Source of the DNA: Opitutia bacterium
GTDB taxonomy: Bacteria > Verrucomicrobiota > Verrucomicrobiia > Opitutales > UBA953
Length of the DNA stretch: 64,000 nt
Direction of reading: 5' to 3'
NCBI GenBank assembly: GCA_947377865.1
Contig: CANCHK010000002.1
Span: forward strand, 1-64,000
This document shows positions 28,003-37,457 of the stretch, one piece after another. Each line of letters begins with the position of its first letter. The stretch's first letter is position 1. Below the pieces are notes generated by a model, which worked only from the letters and a program-made list of their open reading frames with translations, did not search any database and was not told where the DNA came from. A program made the position numbers and the translations under genes.

Positions 28003-28232
28003 CCCTGCTTCATCGCCCGATCGACCAGACTTTGGACGGAGCTGAGCGCCGCCATTTCGGCTTCATCAAGCCGGACCCCATAGGCCTCCTCGAAGGCGAA
28101 GATCACCTCCATATGCTTCAGCGAGTCCCATCCGGCGACCGTGAGCCGGGAGGCCTCTGGCCCGATGGGCTCACCGAGGATTTCGGCAACCAGCTTGGCT
28201 ACTTCGATTTCGAGGTTCTTACGGTCTTTCAT
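27999..28232 (-). CDS. Acyl carrier protein (partner of FkbH-like protein)
   Basis: 77 residues with the phosphopantetheine attachment serine in AGWDSLKHMEVIF (Ser37) and the acidic helix that follows. The track ORF starts at 28268; ATG 28232 (MKDRKNLEIEVAKLV) fits the ACP start and overlaps the FkbH-like gene by 14 bases. It overlaps the GNAT gene by four bases. The tight coupling indicates one functional unit that loads and transfers a small acyl group. Confidence 0.86.
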   Translation of the reverse strand: MKDRKNLEIEVAKLVAEILGEPIGPEASRLTVAGWDSLKHMEVIFAFEEAYGVRLDEAEMAALSSVQSLVDRAMKQG

Positions 28233-29895
28233 TGCGTTGAATGGTAAGGCTGATGGGCAGGTCGGCAATCTCCGGAAGGGTGGAAAGCGTGATCGCGACG
28301 ACCCCCTCGGGAGCGAGCGCTTGTCCCGACGCCTTGACCAGCCAATCTCGTCCGGGCGAATTACGGGGTCCGGACGTATAATGGAACCGGGCGACCTTGG
28401 CGGCGGGGGCGAGCGCCCGCAGGGCGCTGGCCGCCATCAATCCTTCGAGTTCTCGCCCGAGGGCCCGGCAGCTGATTACCCATTCATCGACGGTGATTTC
28501 CCCGTCGGTGACGCTTCCAAACATGGCGGCGACGATGCCGCTGTCCGTCAGGCGGTCGCTTAATCCCACGGCGATGGCGAATTTTCCCGGTTGATGGAGG
28601 TATTGGTGGACCGCGACCTCATCTAGTCGGCTGAGGTTCAGGTTGAACTGATTGGTCTTATTGGAGAGTTCATGCAGGCGCCCCTGGAGGGTCGTCGGCC
28701 AGAGCGAGACTTCGAGCTTAGGGGCCAGCTCACGCAGGTACGCCAGCTTATCTGCCGCCTGGAGGCTGAGGCTCTTCCTTTGGGTTTCGGCATGAAGGTC
28801 GGCGACCCTGACCAGGTCAGTCGACGAGAGCCCCCAGCTCCATAGCCCCGGGAAATAATCCAGGTTCCGCCGGGCCTGGTCCGCGTCCGCGGCGGCCAGG
28901 ATCAGACCCACCTGAGGCAGGTGGGCGGTGACCTCGAGGAGTTCGCCAGGATTATCGTCGATGAAGACGATGGCGGACGGGTCGATCCGCAACTGAACGC
29001 AGGCGCGCTTGATCGCGTCCGATTTACTTCCCCAGCCGATTTCGACGGCGGAAAAATCGCTCAGCCGCAGGGGGAAATCCGTACGAGCGGCAAACAAGGC
29101 TTCGACGTCCTCGCGGGTGTTCTTGGAGACCACGCCCAAGAAGACGCCGGCCTCCCTGAGCGATTTCAACGCCGACTGGAGCGCCGCATGTCCTGGGCTC
29201 AGGCGAACCTGGACGCCGTCTTCGCCGAGCACGCCGCCGTAAAGTGTCTGGTCCAGGTCGACAATCACCGCCTTCAGCCGCGGGGCCAACATCGCGGGCA
29301 CCCAACGGCACGCCAGTTCTTTGGCCAGCAGGAGATTGGCGGCTTCGCTGAGTCGGGAGCCGGACAGACGTCGGAGGCGATCGTCAAAAGGGTTCGCCAT
29401 CCCCGCCAGCACCTGGGCGGTCGGCGCCAGCCGTACGCCCGGCACCGCGGTGATCTGCTCGCGGAGGACCTGTTCCGCCGACGCATCAAGCCCGATGACG
29501 ACCATCAAGATAGGGGCGGGCGATAGTTTTCGCAACGACGCGGCGCGCGCGCCCAGCCAGTTCGGCACTTCATCGCCGATGGCGGAACGCACCGCCTCGA
29601 CATCATACCAGATGACTTCCAAGTCCGGCGGTTCGCCCGCCACCTGCATGGACAGGGCGTCGTCGTAAGGGGCCTCGGCCCAGTGCATCCTAATGCCGGC
29701 GTAAGCGGCCCAAGCGCCAGCGGCCGAGATGACATGTTCGAAACTATGGTTACGATGGGCCCGGACCTTCAGCTCACGGCAGGCCCAGGCCGGCTTCAGC
29801 CCGAGCAAAGCCCGGCGGGTGGGATGCGGAGCGAACAGGCATTCCGACCAGGCGCATCGCTCGAAAGAACCCTGACTGGTCACATCAGCCGGCAT
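28219..29895 (-). CDS. FkbH-like HAD-superfamily protein
   Basis: 558 residues. An N-terminal domain of about 230 residues is followed by the HAD core with catalytic VIVDLDQTLYGG and SKNTREDVEALF, then VFIDDNPGELLEV, and a C-terminal acyltransferase-like region (NKTNQFNLNLSRL) typical of FkbH. FkbH proteins load a glyceryl unit from 1,3-bisphosphoglycerate onto an ACP, and an ACP gene directly follows. I choose ATG 29895, overlapping the isomerase gene by 11 bases; the track start at 29955 would overlap by 71. Confidence 0.86.
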   Translation of the reverse strand: MPADVTSQGSFERCAWSECLFAPHPTRRALLGLKPAWACRELKVRAHRNHSFEHVISAAGAWAAYAGIRMHWAEAPYDDALSMQVAGEPPDLEVIWYDVEAVRSAIGDEVPNWLGARAASLRKLSPAPILMVVIGLDASAEQVLREQITAVPGVRLAPTAQVLAGMANPFDDRLRRLSGSRLSEAANLLLAKELACRWVPAMLAPRLKAVIVDLDQTLYGGVLGEDGVQVRLSPGHAALQSALKSLREAGVFLGVVSKNTREDVEALFAARTDFPLRLSDFSAVEIGWGSKSDAIKRACVQLRIDPSAIVFIDDNPGELLEVTAHLPQVGLILAAADADQARRNLDYFPGLWSWGLSSTDLVRVADLHAETQRKSLSLQAADKLAYLRELAPKLEVSLWPTTLQGRLHELSNKTNQFNLNLSRLDEVAVHQYLHQPGKFAIAVGLSDRLTDSGIVAAMFGSVTDGEITVDEWVISCRALGRELEGLMAASALRALAPAAKVARFHYTSGPRNSPGRDWLVKASGQALAPEGVVAITLSTLPEIADLPISLTIQRNERP

Positions 29896-30295
29896 GGGTG
29901 CTTTCGATGAAAGCTTCTTTGCTGCGGATGTAGTCGGCTTCGTCGTATTCCGCATCGGCGAAGACCATGAGGACGCTGCCGGGAGAAAAGTCGTGCATCT
30001 CCCGCCAGAGTCCCGGACCGATCAGCAGGCCTTGCGAATTCGAATCCAGGACGACGCTCTCTTCGCGGCGGCCGTCGAAGAGGCTGAGGCGCACGGAGCC
30101 GGCGACGCAGACGCAGAGCTGGCGGAGCTGCTTATGCGCATGGAAGCCGCGGCTCACGCCGGGCGCGGTGCCGTGGATCCAATAGACGCGGCGGACCGGG
30201 AAAGGGAGGGCTCCGCCGAGCTCGACGACCGAAAGGCCGCCGCGCGCGTCGCCGCGCTGCGGGATATCGACCAGCTGGATGAGAGGTGGTGTCAT
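29885..30295 (-). CDS. dTDP-4-keto-6-deoxyglucose 3,4-ketoisomerase (FdtA/QdtA-like)
   Basis: A 136-residue single-domain cupin. Conserved positions include DARGGLSVVELGG, VYWIHGTAPGVSRGFHAHKQ with the catalytic histidines, VCVAGSVRLSLFDG and a late AEYDEADYIR. It shifts the keto group of dTDP-4-keto-6-deoxyglucose from C4 to C3, the step between RmlB and the aminotransferase. Whether the product is the gluco (Qui3N) or galacto (Fuc3N) form cannot be decided here. It overlaps the GtrA gene by four bases. Confidence 0.9.
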   Translation of the reverse strand: MTPPLIQLVDIPQRGDARGGLSVVELGGALPFPVRRVYWIHGTAPGVSRGFHAHKQLRQLCVCVAGSVRLSLFDGRREESVVLDSNSQGLLIGPGLWREMHDFSPGSVLMVFADAEYDEADYIRSKEAFIESTHAG

Positions 30296-30702
30296 GAATT
30301 AATGGAGGCAGACTGAAAAACCCAGCGGCTATCCAGCCAGTACTTCAAGCCATAACCAAAACAAAGCCCTAATGCTCCGCCGATATAGCGACCGGTTTCT
30401 CCAGAAAAATAGTGGTAGCCAACCCATTCCGCACCCCAAAAGACGGCCGTAGTGAAAAGCCCGAACGCAGCGTAGAGGACGAAACGTCGGGCATCCTTCG
30501 CCGCTCCAGCCCCTCGGGCCCCGAAGATATAGTTCCGATCCAGTACATACTTGAAAAGCAGCCCGCCGCCAGTGCCGAGGAATAAGGCAGGCCAATAGCC
30601 CAGCCCAAGGCCGCGAGCAGCGACAAGCTGCAGGCCTAGATTGACGATGATCGCCAGCCCGCAGAATGACGCGTAGAGAAGAGCAAGGGCTCCGCCGTTC
30701 AT
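30292..30702 (-). CDS. GtrA-like membrane protein
   Basis: 136 residues with four predicted transmembrane helices (ALLYASFCGLAIIVNLGLQL, YWPALFLGTGGGLLFKYVL, FVLYAAFGLFTTAVFW, GGALGLCFGYGLKYWLDS) and the family LDRNYIF and DSRWVF motifs. GtrA proteins are thought to flip polyprenyl-phosphate-linked sugars across the inner membrane. Here it sits beside the DprE1/DprE2/UbiA-like genes, so it may flip polyprenyl-phospho-arabinose. It overlaps both neighbours by four bases. Confidence 0.88.
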   Translation of the reverse strand: MNGGALALLYASFCGLAIIVNLGLQLVAARGLGLGYWPALFLGTGGGLLFKYVLDRNYIFGARGAGAAKDARRFVLYAAFGLFTTAVFWGAEWVGYHYFSGETGRYIGGALGLCFGYGLKYWLDSRWVFQSASINS

Positions 30703-31433
30703 AGCCTAAGCCGTTTGAAGATGAACTCGGGAATACTACGGATGATCGCCATGATCGGCGACCAGAACCAGCGGGTGTAGACCACGTCAGCCGATCCCTC
30801 GATGGCCCGACGAATGTCGTCAGCGACCTGTGCGGGCTCGGCCAAGAGAGGTGAGCGGGGGTTCACCTTGCCCTCAGTCAGCCGGGTACGGACGAAGCCG
30901 GGCTTGATAGTGATGACACGCAGGCCGAGAGGGTGGAGGCGATTCCGCAAGCCTGAGAGGTACGCATCTAAGGCGGCTTTGGAAGCTCCATAGGGATAAT
31001 TTGACTGGCGGCCACGATCACCTGCGACCGAAGAAACGGCAGCGAGGACAGGCTTGCTACCGGCATGCGCGGACTGATCCGCGACCGCCTCGAAAAGTTC
31101 GGCAATGGCAGCGCAATTCACCTGCAGCATGGCGACGAATTCGTCACGTCCGCCCATGATCCCGTGGAAGGCCACGATGGCGGCGACGGGCTGGCTGGCG
31201 AATGAACCAACTAGCCTGCACCCTTCGCCCGGGAGCGAGGCATCATAACGCTCTACGGCGACCTTAACCCCGTACCGTATCCGCAGGTCAGCAGCGATCA
31301 GCTCAAGCTCCTCGAGATTGCGCCCCGCCAGTAGCAAGGCCTTGCCGGCGACAGCGCAGTCGACCGCATAGGCGCGCGCGATGGGCGAAGTCGCTCCGAC
31401 GATGACGTGAAGAGGCTTGGCAGATTCAATCAT
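30699..31433 (-). CDS. SDR oxidoreductase, DprE2-like
   Basis: 244 residues with VIVGATSPIARAYA for NAD(P), the catalytic Tyr-Lys in SNYPYGASKAALDAYL and a hydrophobic C-terminus. The place right after the DprE1-like gene predicts reduction of the 2-keto intermediate, giving polyprenyl-phospho-arabinofuranose. The track start at 31499 extends into the upstream gene; ATG 31433 overlaps it by only eight bases. The DprE2 call rests on both sequence type and gene order. Confidence 0.84.
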   Translation of the reverse strand: MIESAKPLHVIVGATSPIARAYAVDCAVAGKALLLAGRNLEELELIAADLRIRYGVKVAVERYDASLPGEGCRLVGSFASQPVAAIVAFHGIMGGRDEFVAMLQVNCAAIAELFEAVADQSAHAGSKPVLAAVSSVAGDRGRQSNYPYGASKAALDAYLSGLRNRLHPLGLRVITIKPGFVRTRLTEGKVNPRSPLLAEPAQVADDIRRAIEGSADVVYTRWFWSPIMAIIRSIPEFIFKRLRL

Positions 31434-32775
31434 GGAGTTTGAGGCGGGTCGAAAGGAGGGACCGTACGGCGCCCGAAGGATCCAATGCACGCTGGACACG
31501 GCGGAACTCCTCCAAGCGGGGGTACATGGCTGGCACCAAGGCGGGACTCACGAAGGCGTCTTTCGCGAAGTAGACCTTGCCGCGATAAGCTGCCAGGATT
31601 CCATCCAGCTCTGCCATCAACGGCGCCAGCGTCTTTGAGGGTCCGGGCAGGTCGAGGGCCAAGGTGTAGCCGAGATCCAGGAAGGAAAGCGGGAAGTCGT
31701 TGGCCGGGCCGGAGCGCTTCAGCACTGCTAGGAAAGACGCCTGCCGAGAGCGGCCGATCGCGGCCAGGCAGGCATGCAGGCCATCGCGGGCGGTTGCATC
31801 CGGGAAGTACGCTTGGAACTGGGAAAACCCGCGGCGCCCATAAATACGGTTCCAGTCCCTGATGGTATCGAGCGGGAAGAAGAATTTCTCGAAGTCGACG
31901 AGCTTCTCATCGTCCTTAGCCAGGCCATAGTAGCAGGCGTTGAACACGCCGACGGTCAGCGGGCCCAAGGCGTATTCGGGCAGGTCGAAGGGAACGGTCA
32001 GCTTAGCCTTGGGCGGCAGGCGATGGGGGGTAACAGCGTCCTTAGGTGGCAGCTCCTCCGGGGTCGCCTCGTTCCCAAGCATGACCACGCCCCTGCCGAG
32101 CCGGTCGCCGACCGCGACGCAATCCATCCAAGCTACGGTGTGCCGATAGGACCCGTCGTTGGTGGCAAGAAGCTCAAGGGTGTGATCCAGATCGCGGCCG
32201 CGGATAGTACGCACCTTGCACCAAGCGCTCGGCACCCGTCGGAGCCGGATTGCGACGCGCTCGATGTGGCCGGTCAGCCCCATACCGCCGATGGTCGCAC
32301 GAAATACGGGGGCCTCCTGCCCTTCCGAACAACGGAGCAAACCGCCCCTCGGTAGCAGAAGTTCTAACCAGACGACATGGACTCCAAAAGTCCCGTCAAC
32401 ATGATGATTCTTCCCATGAATATCGGCAGCGACCGCGCCGCCAAGGGTAACGAACTTAGTGCCCGGTACGACGGGGAGAAACCAGCCACGGGGAAGAAAG
32501 ACCTCGATGATCTCGGCGAGGCTCACGCCCGATTCGGCGACGAGAATTCCGCTCGCCTCATCGAATGACACCATCTTGGCCATGCCTAGGCTACTGAGCG
32601 CGAACCCATCGCCACTGGGAAGAGCGGCGTCCCCATAGGAGCGCCCGAGGCCGCGGCTGATGCGGCGACCAGTGACGGCCCAAGCCGTGGCTAGATCGGC
32701 CCTCGTCGTCGGCCTCGCCTGAGACGCAAACACACAGGGCAACCGCCCCCAGCCGGCTAGCGGTTCATCTTTCAT
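31426..32775 (-). CDS. FAD-dependent polyprenylphosphoryl-ribose 2-oxidase, DprE1-like
   Basis: 449 residues of the FAD_binding_4/ALO group. Visible features: SRGLGRSYGDAALPSG and VVPGTKFVTLGGAVAADIHGKNHH (FAD cradle), and the late KVYFAKDAF that holds the active-site lysine of DprE1. Mycobacterial DprE1 oxidises decaprenyl-phospho-ribose. ATG 32775 overlaps the UbiA-HAD stop as ATGA; ATG 32781 is an alternative. It forms a coupled set with the DprE2-like and UbiA-HAD genes. Confidence 0.87.
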   Translation of the reverse strand: MKDEPLAGWGRLPCVFASQARPTTRADLATAWAVTGRRISRGLGRSYGDAALPSGDGFALSSLGMAKMVSFDEASGILVAESGVSLAEIIEVFLPRGWFLPVVPGTKFVTLGGAVAADIHGKNHHVDGTFGVHVVWLELLLPRGGLLRCSEGQEAPVFRATIGGMGLTGHIERVAIRLRRVPSAWCKVRTIRGRDLDHTLELLATNDGSYRHTVAWMDCVAVGDRLGRGVVMLGNEATPEELPPKDAVTPHRLPPKAKLTVPFDLPEYALGPLTVGVFNACYYGLAKDDEKLVDFEKFFFPLDTIRDWNRIYGRRGFSQFQAYFPDATARDGLHACLAAIGRSRQASFLAVLKRSGPANDFPLSFLDLGYTLALDLPGPSKTLAPLMAELDGILAAYRGKVYFAKDAFVSPALVPAMYPRLEEFRRVQRALDPSGAVRSLLSTRLKLHD

Positions 32776-34244
32776 AGCCATGACGCAGCCATGACGCCTA
32801 GGATGCAAAGCGCGATAAGCAGATAGGAGGCCTTATCGCGTAAGGCATGCAGGACGGGGTCCGAGTGTAGTTCACCACGCCACGCTTGCAGCCAGAGGCG
32901 TGTCAGGCCGAACAAAACGAGCGGCGCGACGCCCATGACCGCCATGGGCTGGGCATAAAGCGAGGCGGCGGAGGGTGCCGCCGCATAGAGACAGACGACC
33001 AAGGTGGCGGCGAAGCCCGCCCCTACTCCGAGCATCGCCATCAAGTAATGATCAGCCCGCCGATAGCCTCGGCCTAGGACACTGCCTTGGTGTTCTTCCG
33101 GCAAGGCAAGCAGCTCTGAAAACCGCTTGAGGCAGGCAAGACCTAGGAACAGGAAAAGCAGAAACGCGACCATCCAAGCCGAGAGCCCGGCCGGGATGAC
33201 CAACGCGCCCGCATAGGCGCGGAAGGTGTAAAACCCAGCGAGGAGGAACACGTCGAGCAACGGGACTCTTTTACCATGCAAGGAGTAGTAAGAGGTCGCG
33301 ACCCAATAGCCGGCAATCATCATCAGGCCGGGCCAGCCAGCACCGACGAAGGCGAGCGCAAGCGCGAGCAAGGGCAAGACGCACGCAATGCCCACGCCGA
33401 GCGGGATTGTCACCGCCCCTGAAGCTAGCGGACGGCGGCGCTTCGAGACATGCCCGCGGTCGCTCTCAAGGTCGAGTAGGTCATTCGCGGCATAGACGCC
33501 GGATGCGCAGAGCGAGAAGGCAGCGAAGAGTAGGACGTCAGCCTGGAGGACGGCCGGCTCGAGCAAGCGATGCGCGGCGGCGGCAGGCAAGAAGACCAGG
33601 ATATTCTTGGCCCACTGGTGAGGACGCAGCGACCGAAAGACGGCGGCAACGGTGTTGACCGAGTCAGCGAAACGAGCTTCCACTTTCGCGGAACCGATGG
33701 TTTGCTCGTAACGCAGGCCAGGGCCCACAAGGACCACGGAGGACGCCGCAGCCCAGATCGGCAGGTCTACGCTGCCGTCGCCCGCGTAGGCGAAATGCCC
33801 CCCCCCAGCATGCGCCTCAATGGCCTTCAGTTTATTTATACCCGTCAGATTAACGCGACCATCGCTGGCCAATACTTCGTCGAAGATACCCAGATGGTTC
33901 GCCACCGCCGAGGCGATGGTGCGGTCCGCCCCGGTGGCCAGAATCAGTCGGCGGCCCGAGATCCGCTGCGCGCGCAGCCATTCCAGGAAATCGTGCCGAT
34001 AGGGAAGCGCTTCGGCCAGCAAGCTGGCCTGCGCGGCGACAGCTCGCTTAAAGACGGCTTTGCCAGAGAAAAGGGCCCGCAGAACGGCGGGCCATGACGA
34101 CGGGCAAGCGACCAGCTTGAGGCACGCCTCATGCAAGGAGTCGCCGCGCAACAGTGTGCCGTCTAGGTCGACATAGAGATGTCTCTCGAACGCTACTGCA
34201 TCTCTCTTTTCTTGTGGATTTAACATATTTAAAACAATTGGCAT
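32772..34244 (-). CDS. HAD phosphatase fused to UbiA prenyltransferase
   Basis: 490 residues. The N-terminal 200 form a HAD phosphatase (HLYVDLDGTLLRGDSL, ILATGADRTIAS, AYAGDGSVDLPIW). Then comes a UbiA-type membrane domain of about eight or nine helices with the metal-diphosphate motif YAANDLLDLESDRGH and the second aspartate motif near VPLLDVFLLAGF. Proteins of this type make polyprenyl-phospho-ribose from PRPP; the HAD part would remove the 5-phosphate. With DprE1/DprE2 this completes a polyprenyl-phospho-arabinofuranose pathway. Confidence 0.86.
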   Translation of the reverse strand: MPIVLNMLNPQEKRDAVAFERHLYVDLDGTLLRGDSLHEACLKLVACPSSWPAVLRALFSGKAVFKRAVAAQASLLAEALPYRHDFLEWLRAQRISGRRLILATGADRTIASAVANHLGIFDEVLASDGRVNLTGINKLKAIEAHAGGGHFAYAGDGSVDLPIWAAASSVVLVGPGLRYEQTIGSAKVEARFADSVNTVAAVFRSLRPHQWAKNILVFLPAAAAHRLLEPAVLQADVLLFAAFSLCASGVYAANDLLDLESDRGHVSKRRRPLASGAVTIPLGVGIACVLPLLALALAFVGAGWPGLMMIAGYWVATSYYSLHGKRVPLLDVFLLAGFYTFRAYAGALVIPAGLSAWMVAFLLFLFLGLACLKRFSELLALPEEHQGSVLGRGYRRADHYLMAMLGVGAGFAATLVVCLYAAAPSAASLYAQPMAVMGVAPLVLFGLTRLWLQAWRGELHSDPVLHALRDKASYLLIALCILGVMAASWL

Positions 34245-34254
34245 GCCTTGACCG

Positions 34255-35475
34255 TCATCTCAGCTGGAAGACCTTCCCCCAGCTATTCCTGTCCAATAAT
34301 ATATCGACCGCTGGGCGGGCAGGGCCGGCAATCACGAACCAGCATACAAACCAAAAGGCAGCGAAACAGGCGACCACCCCCGGATGAGCATAATCTGGAG
34401 TTATGGAAAAAAGGCCCACGATATCATTATCAGGCAAGATGGTGGCTGGCTGGGGAATCTGCTCGTTGAAACGATTCGCAACCAGGCCAGCCAATACAGC
34501 GAGAGAAATGGTTGATGTATCCGTGCCGCTCACCCAGTCAGCCACCAGTAATACATAGAGCGGAAAGCCGATGAAGAAAATCCTTGTCGTGTCACTGCCT
34601 CCCAAAAGCGCCATCACCAAACATAGCAGCAGGAAGACGCGGGGAATAGCGCCAGAAGCACCAGCCTCAGCAGGCATCCCAGGACGATTCCGCAACTTGC
34701 AAAGTAAAAAAGGCCCCAAGGTCATACTGACACATGCCGCAGCCCTGAGCAATTCAACTGGCCTTAACACCTTATGCTTTATCGACACAAAAATAGTCTG
34801 TAACTGACCATAGTCAGTTCCCGGCAATTGTAGAAGCAATCCAACCAAAGTTCCCGCTAAGGCGACAGCACAGACTGTGATTCCAGTCACGAACAGACGC
34901 CTATCTGAAAGGCAAATGGCAGCCCCCAGTGCCAATGCGAAATATAATCCAGACTCCCTGATTGGGATCGAGGCTACAAAGGTGAAGCCTGCAGCTAGGT
35001 ACCATTTTCGTGTTATGAACAACGTAGCCAAAGAGTAGAACATTATGGCCGGCGGGTCTACGTTGTAGGGATAGAAATTTGTATACCTAAGCGGACTATA
35101 CACATAACATACCATGGGTACCAAGCATGCAAAAGTTACGCCCGGCGTGAATTTTGTGCGCAAGGCTAAGTAAGTAAACACCAGGGCGATTAACCCGCAT
35201 GACAGATTTATCGCGCGAAAAGCAAACTGCGCCTCCATCGGCAACTTCGAAGCCAACCAAGGTACTCCCACCCTCTTATTAAATGGCGCCTCATAAACCT
35301 GCTGTGAATTGTCCCCCTTGAAATGGAGGTACATTGAATGGTATGCGACTCCATCCCACCCTTTGCCGCCGGCAACCTCTACCTGAGGTTGCTTGTAATA
35401 ATAACAAGCTGCGATAAAAAGAAGGGCTCCAAGTACGACGCTAGTTTTAATTGCCGAGTACATGAAATATTTCAA
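34255..35475 (-). CDS. Multi-pass membrane protein, possible GT-C glycosyltransferase
   Basis: 406 residues with about ten hydrophobic helices and an early periplasmic loop containing acidic and aromatic residues ([17 protein letters not shown]), the layout of GT-C enzymes that use polyprenyl-phosphate sugars. I do not recognise a specific family. Base composition is visibly richer in A and T than its neighbours, which hints at recent transfer. Its stop lies ten bases before the UbiA-HAD start and its ATG overlaps the RmlA gene. It is a candidate for using the polyprenyl-phospho-arabinose. A Wzy-like role is the alternative. Confidence 0.6.
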   Translation of the reverse strand: MKYFMYSAIKTSVVLGALLFIAACYYYKQPQVEVAGGKGWDGVAYHSMYLHFKGDNSQQVYEAPFNKRVGVPWLASKLPMEAQFAFRAINLSCGLIALVFTYLALRTKFTPGVTFACLVPMVCYVYSPLRYTNFYPYNVDPPAIMFYSLATLFITRKWYLAAGFTFVASIPIRESGLYFALALGAAICLSDRRLFVTGITVCAVALAGTLVGLLLQLPGTDYGQLQTIFVSIKHKVLRPVELLRAAACVSMTLGPFLLCKLRNRPGMPAEAGASGAIPRVFLLLCLVMALLGGSDTTRIFFIGFPLYVLLVADWVSGTDTSTISLAVLAGLVANRFNEQIPQPATILPDNDIVGLFSITPDYAHPGVVACFAAFWFVCWFVIAGPARPAVDILLDRNSWGKVFQLR

Positions 35476-36335
35476 GACTGTAGCAAGGCCTTGAGATACT
35501 CACCGTAGCCGGACTTCGCGATGGGTTCGGCGAGCTTGAGCAGCTGGGCGTCATCGATGTAGCCGCGGCGCCAGGCGATCTCTTCGATGCAGCCGATCTT
35601 GAACCCTTGGCGGGCCTCGACGATCTGCACGAACTGCGAGGCCTGCAGGAGCGAGTCGAAGGTGCCGGTGTCGAGCCAGGCGGTGCCGCGCGGCAGGACC
35701 TTCACGCCGAGCTTGCCCTGGCGGAGATACTCGCGGTTGACGTCGGTGATCTCATATTCGCCACGCGCCGAGGGCTTGAGCGCCTTGGCGATGCCGACGA
35801 CGGAGTTGTCGTAGAAATAGAGGCCGGGGACGGCGAAGCTCGACTTGGGCGCCTTGGGCTTCTCCTCGATGGAGACGGCCTTGCCGGCCGCATCGAACTC
35901 GACCACGCCGAAGCGCTCGGGGTCTTTGACGTGATAGGCGAAGACGATGCCGCCCTGCGGGGCCTTACACGACTTGAGCTGATCGCCGAAACCAGCGGAA
36001 TAGAAGATGTTGTCGCCGAGGACGAGGCAGACGTCATCGGACCCGATGAACTTCTCCCCGAGGACGAAAGCCTGGGCGAGGCCGTTGGGGACGGCCTGTT
36101 CGACGTAGTCGAACTTACAGCCAATGCGGGACCCGTCGCCCAATACTTCCCGGAATTTGGGCAGGTCGTGCGGGGTCGAGATGATCAGCACTTCCCGGAT
36201 GCCCGCGAGCAGCAGGACCGAGAGCGGGTAGTAGATCATCGGCTTATCGTATACGGGCAGGAGCTGCTTGCTCATGACCTGGGTCAAGGGATGAAGCCGG
36301 GTGCCGGAACCGCCGGCGAGGATGATGCCTTTCAT
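35472..36335 (-). CDS. rmlA: Glucose-1-phosphate thymidylyltransferase
   Basis: 287 residues. The nucleotidyltransferase signature [16 protein letters not shown] with the downstream lysine in [16 protein letters not shown], plus LVLGDNIFY and the late [12 protein letters not shown], identify RmlA/RfbA. It forms dTDP-glucose from dTTP and glucose 1-phosphate, the first step of the dTDP-sugar route in this operon. It overlaps the GT2 gene by four bases (ATGA). No rmlC or rmlD is seen, so dTDP-rhamnose is probably not the product. Confidence 0.95.
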   Translation of the reverse strand: MKGIILAGGSGTRLHPLTQVMSKQLLPVYDKPMIYYPLSVLLLAGIREVLIISTPHDLPKFREVLGDGSRIGCKFDYVEQAVPNGLAQAFVLGEKFIGSDDVCLVLGDNIFYSAGFGDQLKSCKAPQGGIVFAYHVKDPERFGVVEFDAAGKAVSIEEKPKAPKSSFAVPGLYFYDNSVVGIAKALKPSARGEYEITDVNREYLRQGKLGVKVLPRGTAWLDTGTFDSLLQASQFVQIVEARQGFKIGCIEEIAWRRGYIDDAQLLKLAEPIAKSGYGEYLKALLQS

Positions 36336-37381
36336 GTTTTTGGGGTGGGGGAAGTTGGTCTGGCCGAGCTAAAATGCCTGACTTTCTGCCTGATAGGCAG
36401 GCTAAATTTGATGCCGGAGATCACGACATGGCGCCAAGCCCTCCAAGTGAGCGAGTGGCTACGGAGGAATCGCCCGGCCGCCGCCAGCCACGGCACCCAC
36501 TTCGCCGTGGGCGATATCGTCAGGAAGCCTAGCCGCAAGGCAGCCTCATACTTCCTGATCTTAGCCAACTCGGACTCTAAGCGGTCGGCCGTGAGCAGGC
36601 CTTGGTCGTAGGCTTGCCGGGAGTCCTTTCGGAATTGCTCACAGTACTCAGCGCGGCCTTGGTAGAATTTCGCCACCGTCGCCAACGTCGTGGCCGGCGC
36701 GTCCACCTCCGACCAGGCTCCCATGGAGAGATTGCGCCCATGCCATCGCCACTTGACCAAGTTCTTGGGCGTATAAGCAAGCGAACCGAGGAGAAAGCCT
36801 CGGTAGATAAAGACTTCGTCTTCGGCCTTGGCCGCATCGATAGGACTGAAAGCCGTGGAGAGAACCCGGCGGTAGGAACCACAAGCGCCCAAGGTCGGGG
36901 CGCCGTGCCAGAAGTCCAAGCCGAAAGAGTAAGCCGACGCACGGTGAATCGAATCGACCCGCCGCTGGGGCTCCCATTCCGCGACGAGTTCATCCCCAGA
37001 TTCATTAATGATGCTGACCTGACTCATCACCACCATCACGTCGGGGTTGTCCTCAAAGATCCGGGAGGTGACGGCCAGTCGGTCGGACGAAGAGATGTCA
37101 TCTCCGGCCATGACGACCAGGACTTCTCCTCTGGCGGCCGCGATCGCACGGTTCCAGTTACGCACCAAGCCCATGTTGGGCTCTTTAGGTAAGAACCTGA
37201 CCAAGTGGCGTCGCGCGTGCGCGTCCACCAGCCGGGAGATGATTTCCGACGTCGCATCGGTTGAGCCGTCGTCACCAATAATGATTTCGTAATCTTCAAA
37301 ATCTTGCTCTAAAGCGGCCCGCAATGCCTCCGAGACAAATTTTTCTTGGTTGTACGTCAGAAAGATAATCGAAGCCTTCAT
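36332..37381 (-). CDS. Glycosyltransferase family 2 (paralog A)
   Basis: 349 residues with [36 protein letters not shown] and [16 protein letters not shown] (DxD-like metal site). It is a close paralog of the next gene upstream (37458-38486), sharing start, motif order and the [14 protein letters not shown] block. It overlaps rmlA by four bases. The C-terminal part is basic ([14 protein letters not shown]). Donor unknown; the pair may add two similar sugars. Confidence 0.9.
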   Translation of the reverse strand: MKASIIFLTYNQEKFVSEALRAALEQDFEDYEIIIGDDGSTDATSEIISRLVDAHARRHLVRFLPKEPNMGLVRNWNRAIAAARGEVLVVMAGDDISSSDRLAVTSRIFEDNPDVMVVMSQVSIINESGDELVAEWEPQRRVDSIHRASAYSFGLDFWHGAPTLGACGSYRRVLSTAFSPIDAAKAEDEVFIYRGFLLGSLAYTPKNLVKWRWHGRNLSMGAWSEVDAPATTLATVAKFYQGRAEYCEQFRKDSRQAYDQGLLTADRLESELAKIRKYEAALRLGFLTISPTAKWVPWLAAAGRFLRSHSLTWRAWRHVVISGIKFSLPIRQKVRHFSSARPTSPTPKT

Positions 37382-37457
37382 CTTGGCGGTGAGTACGGTT
37401 TTTGGCTGGGGGATAATGACAAAGCAGGTGGTCTTGATGGACGGGGAAATCGCCAGC

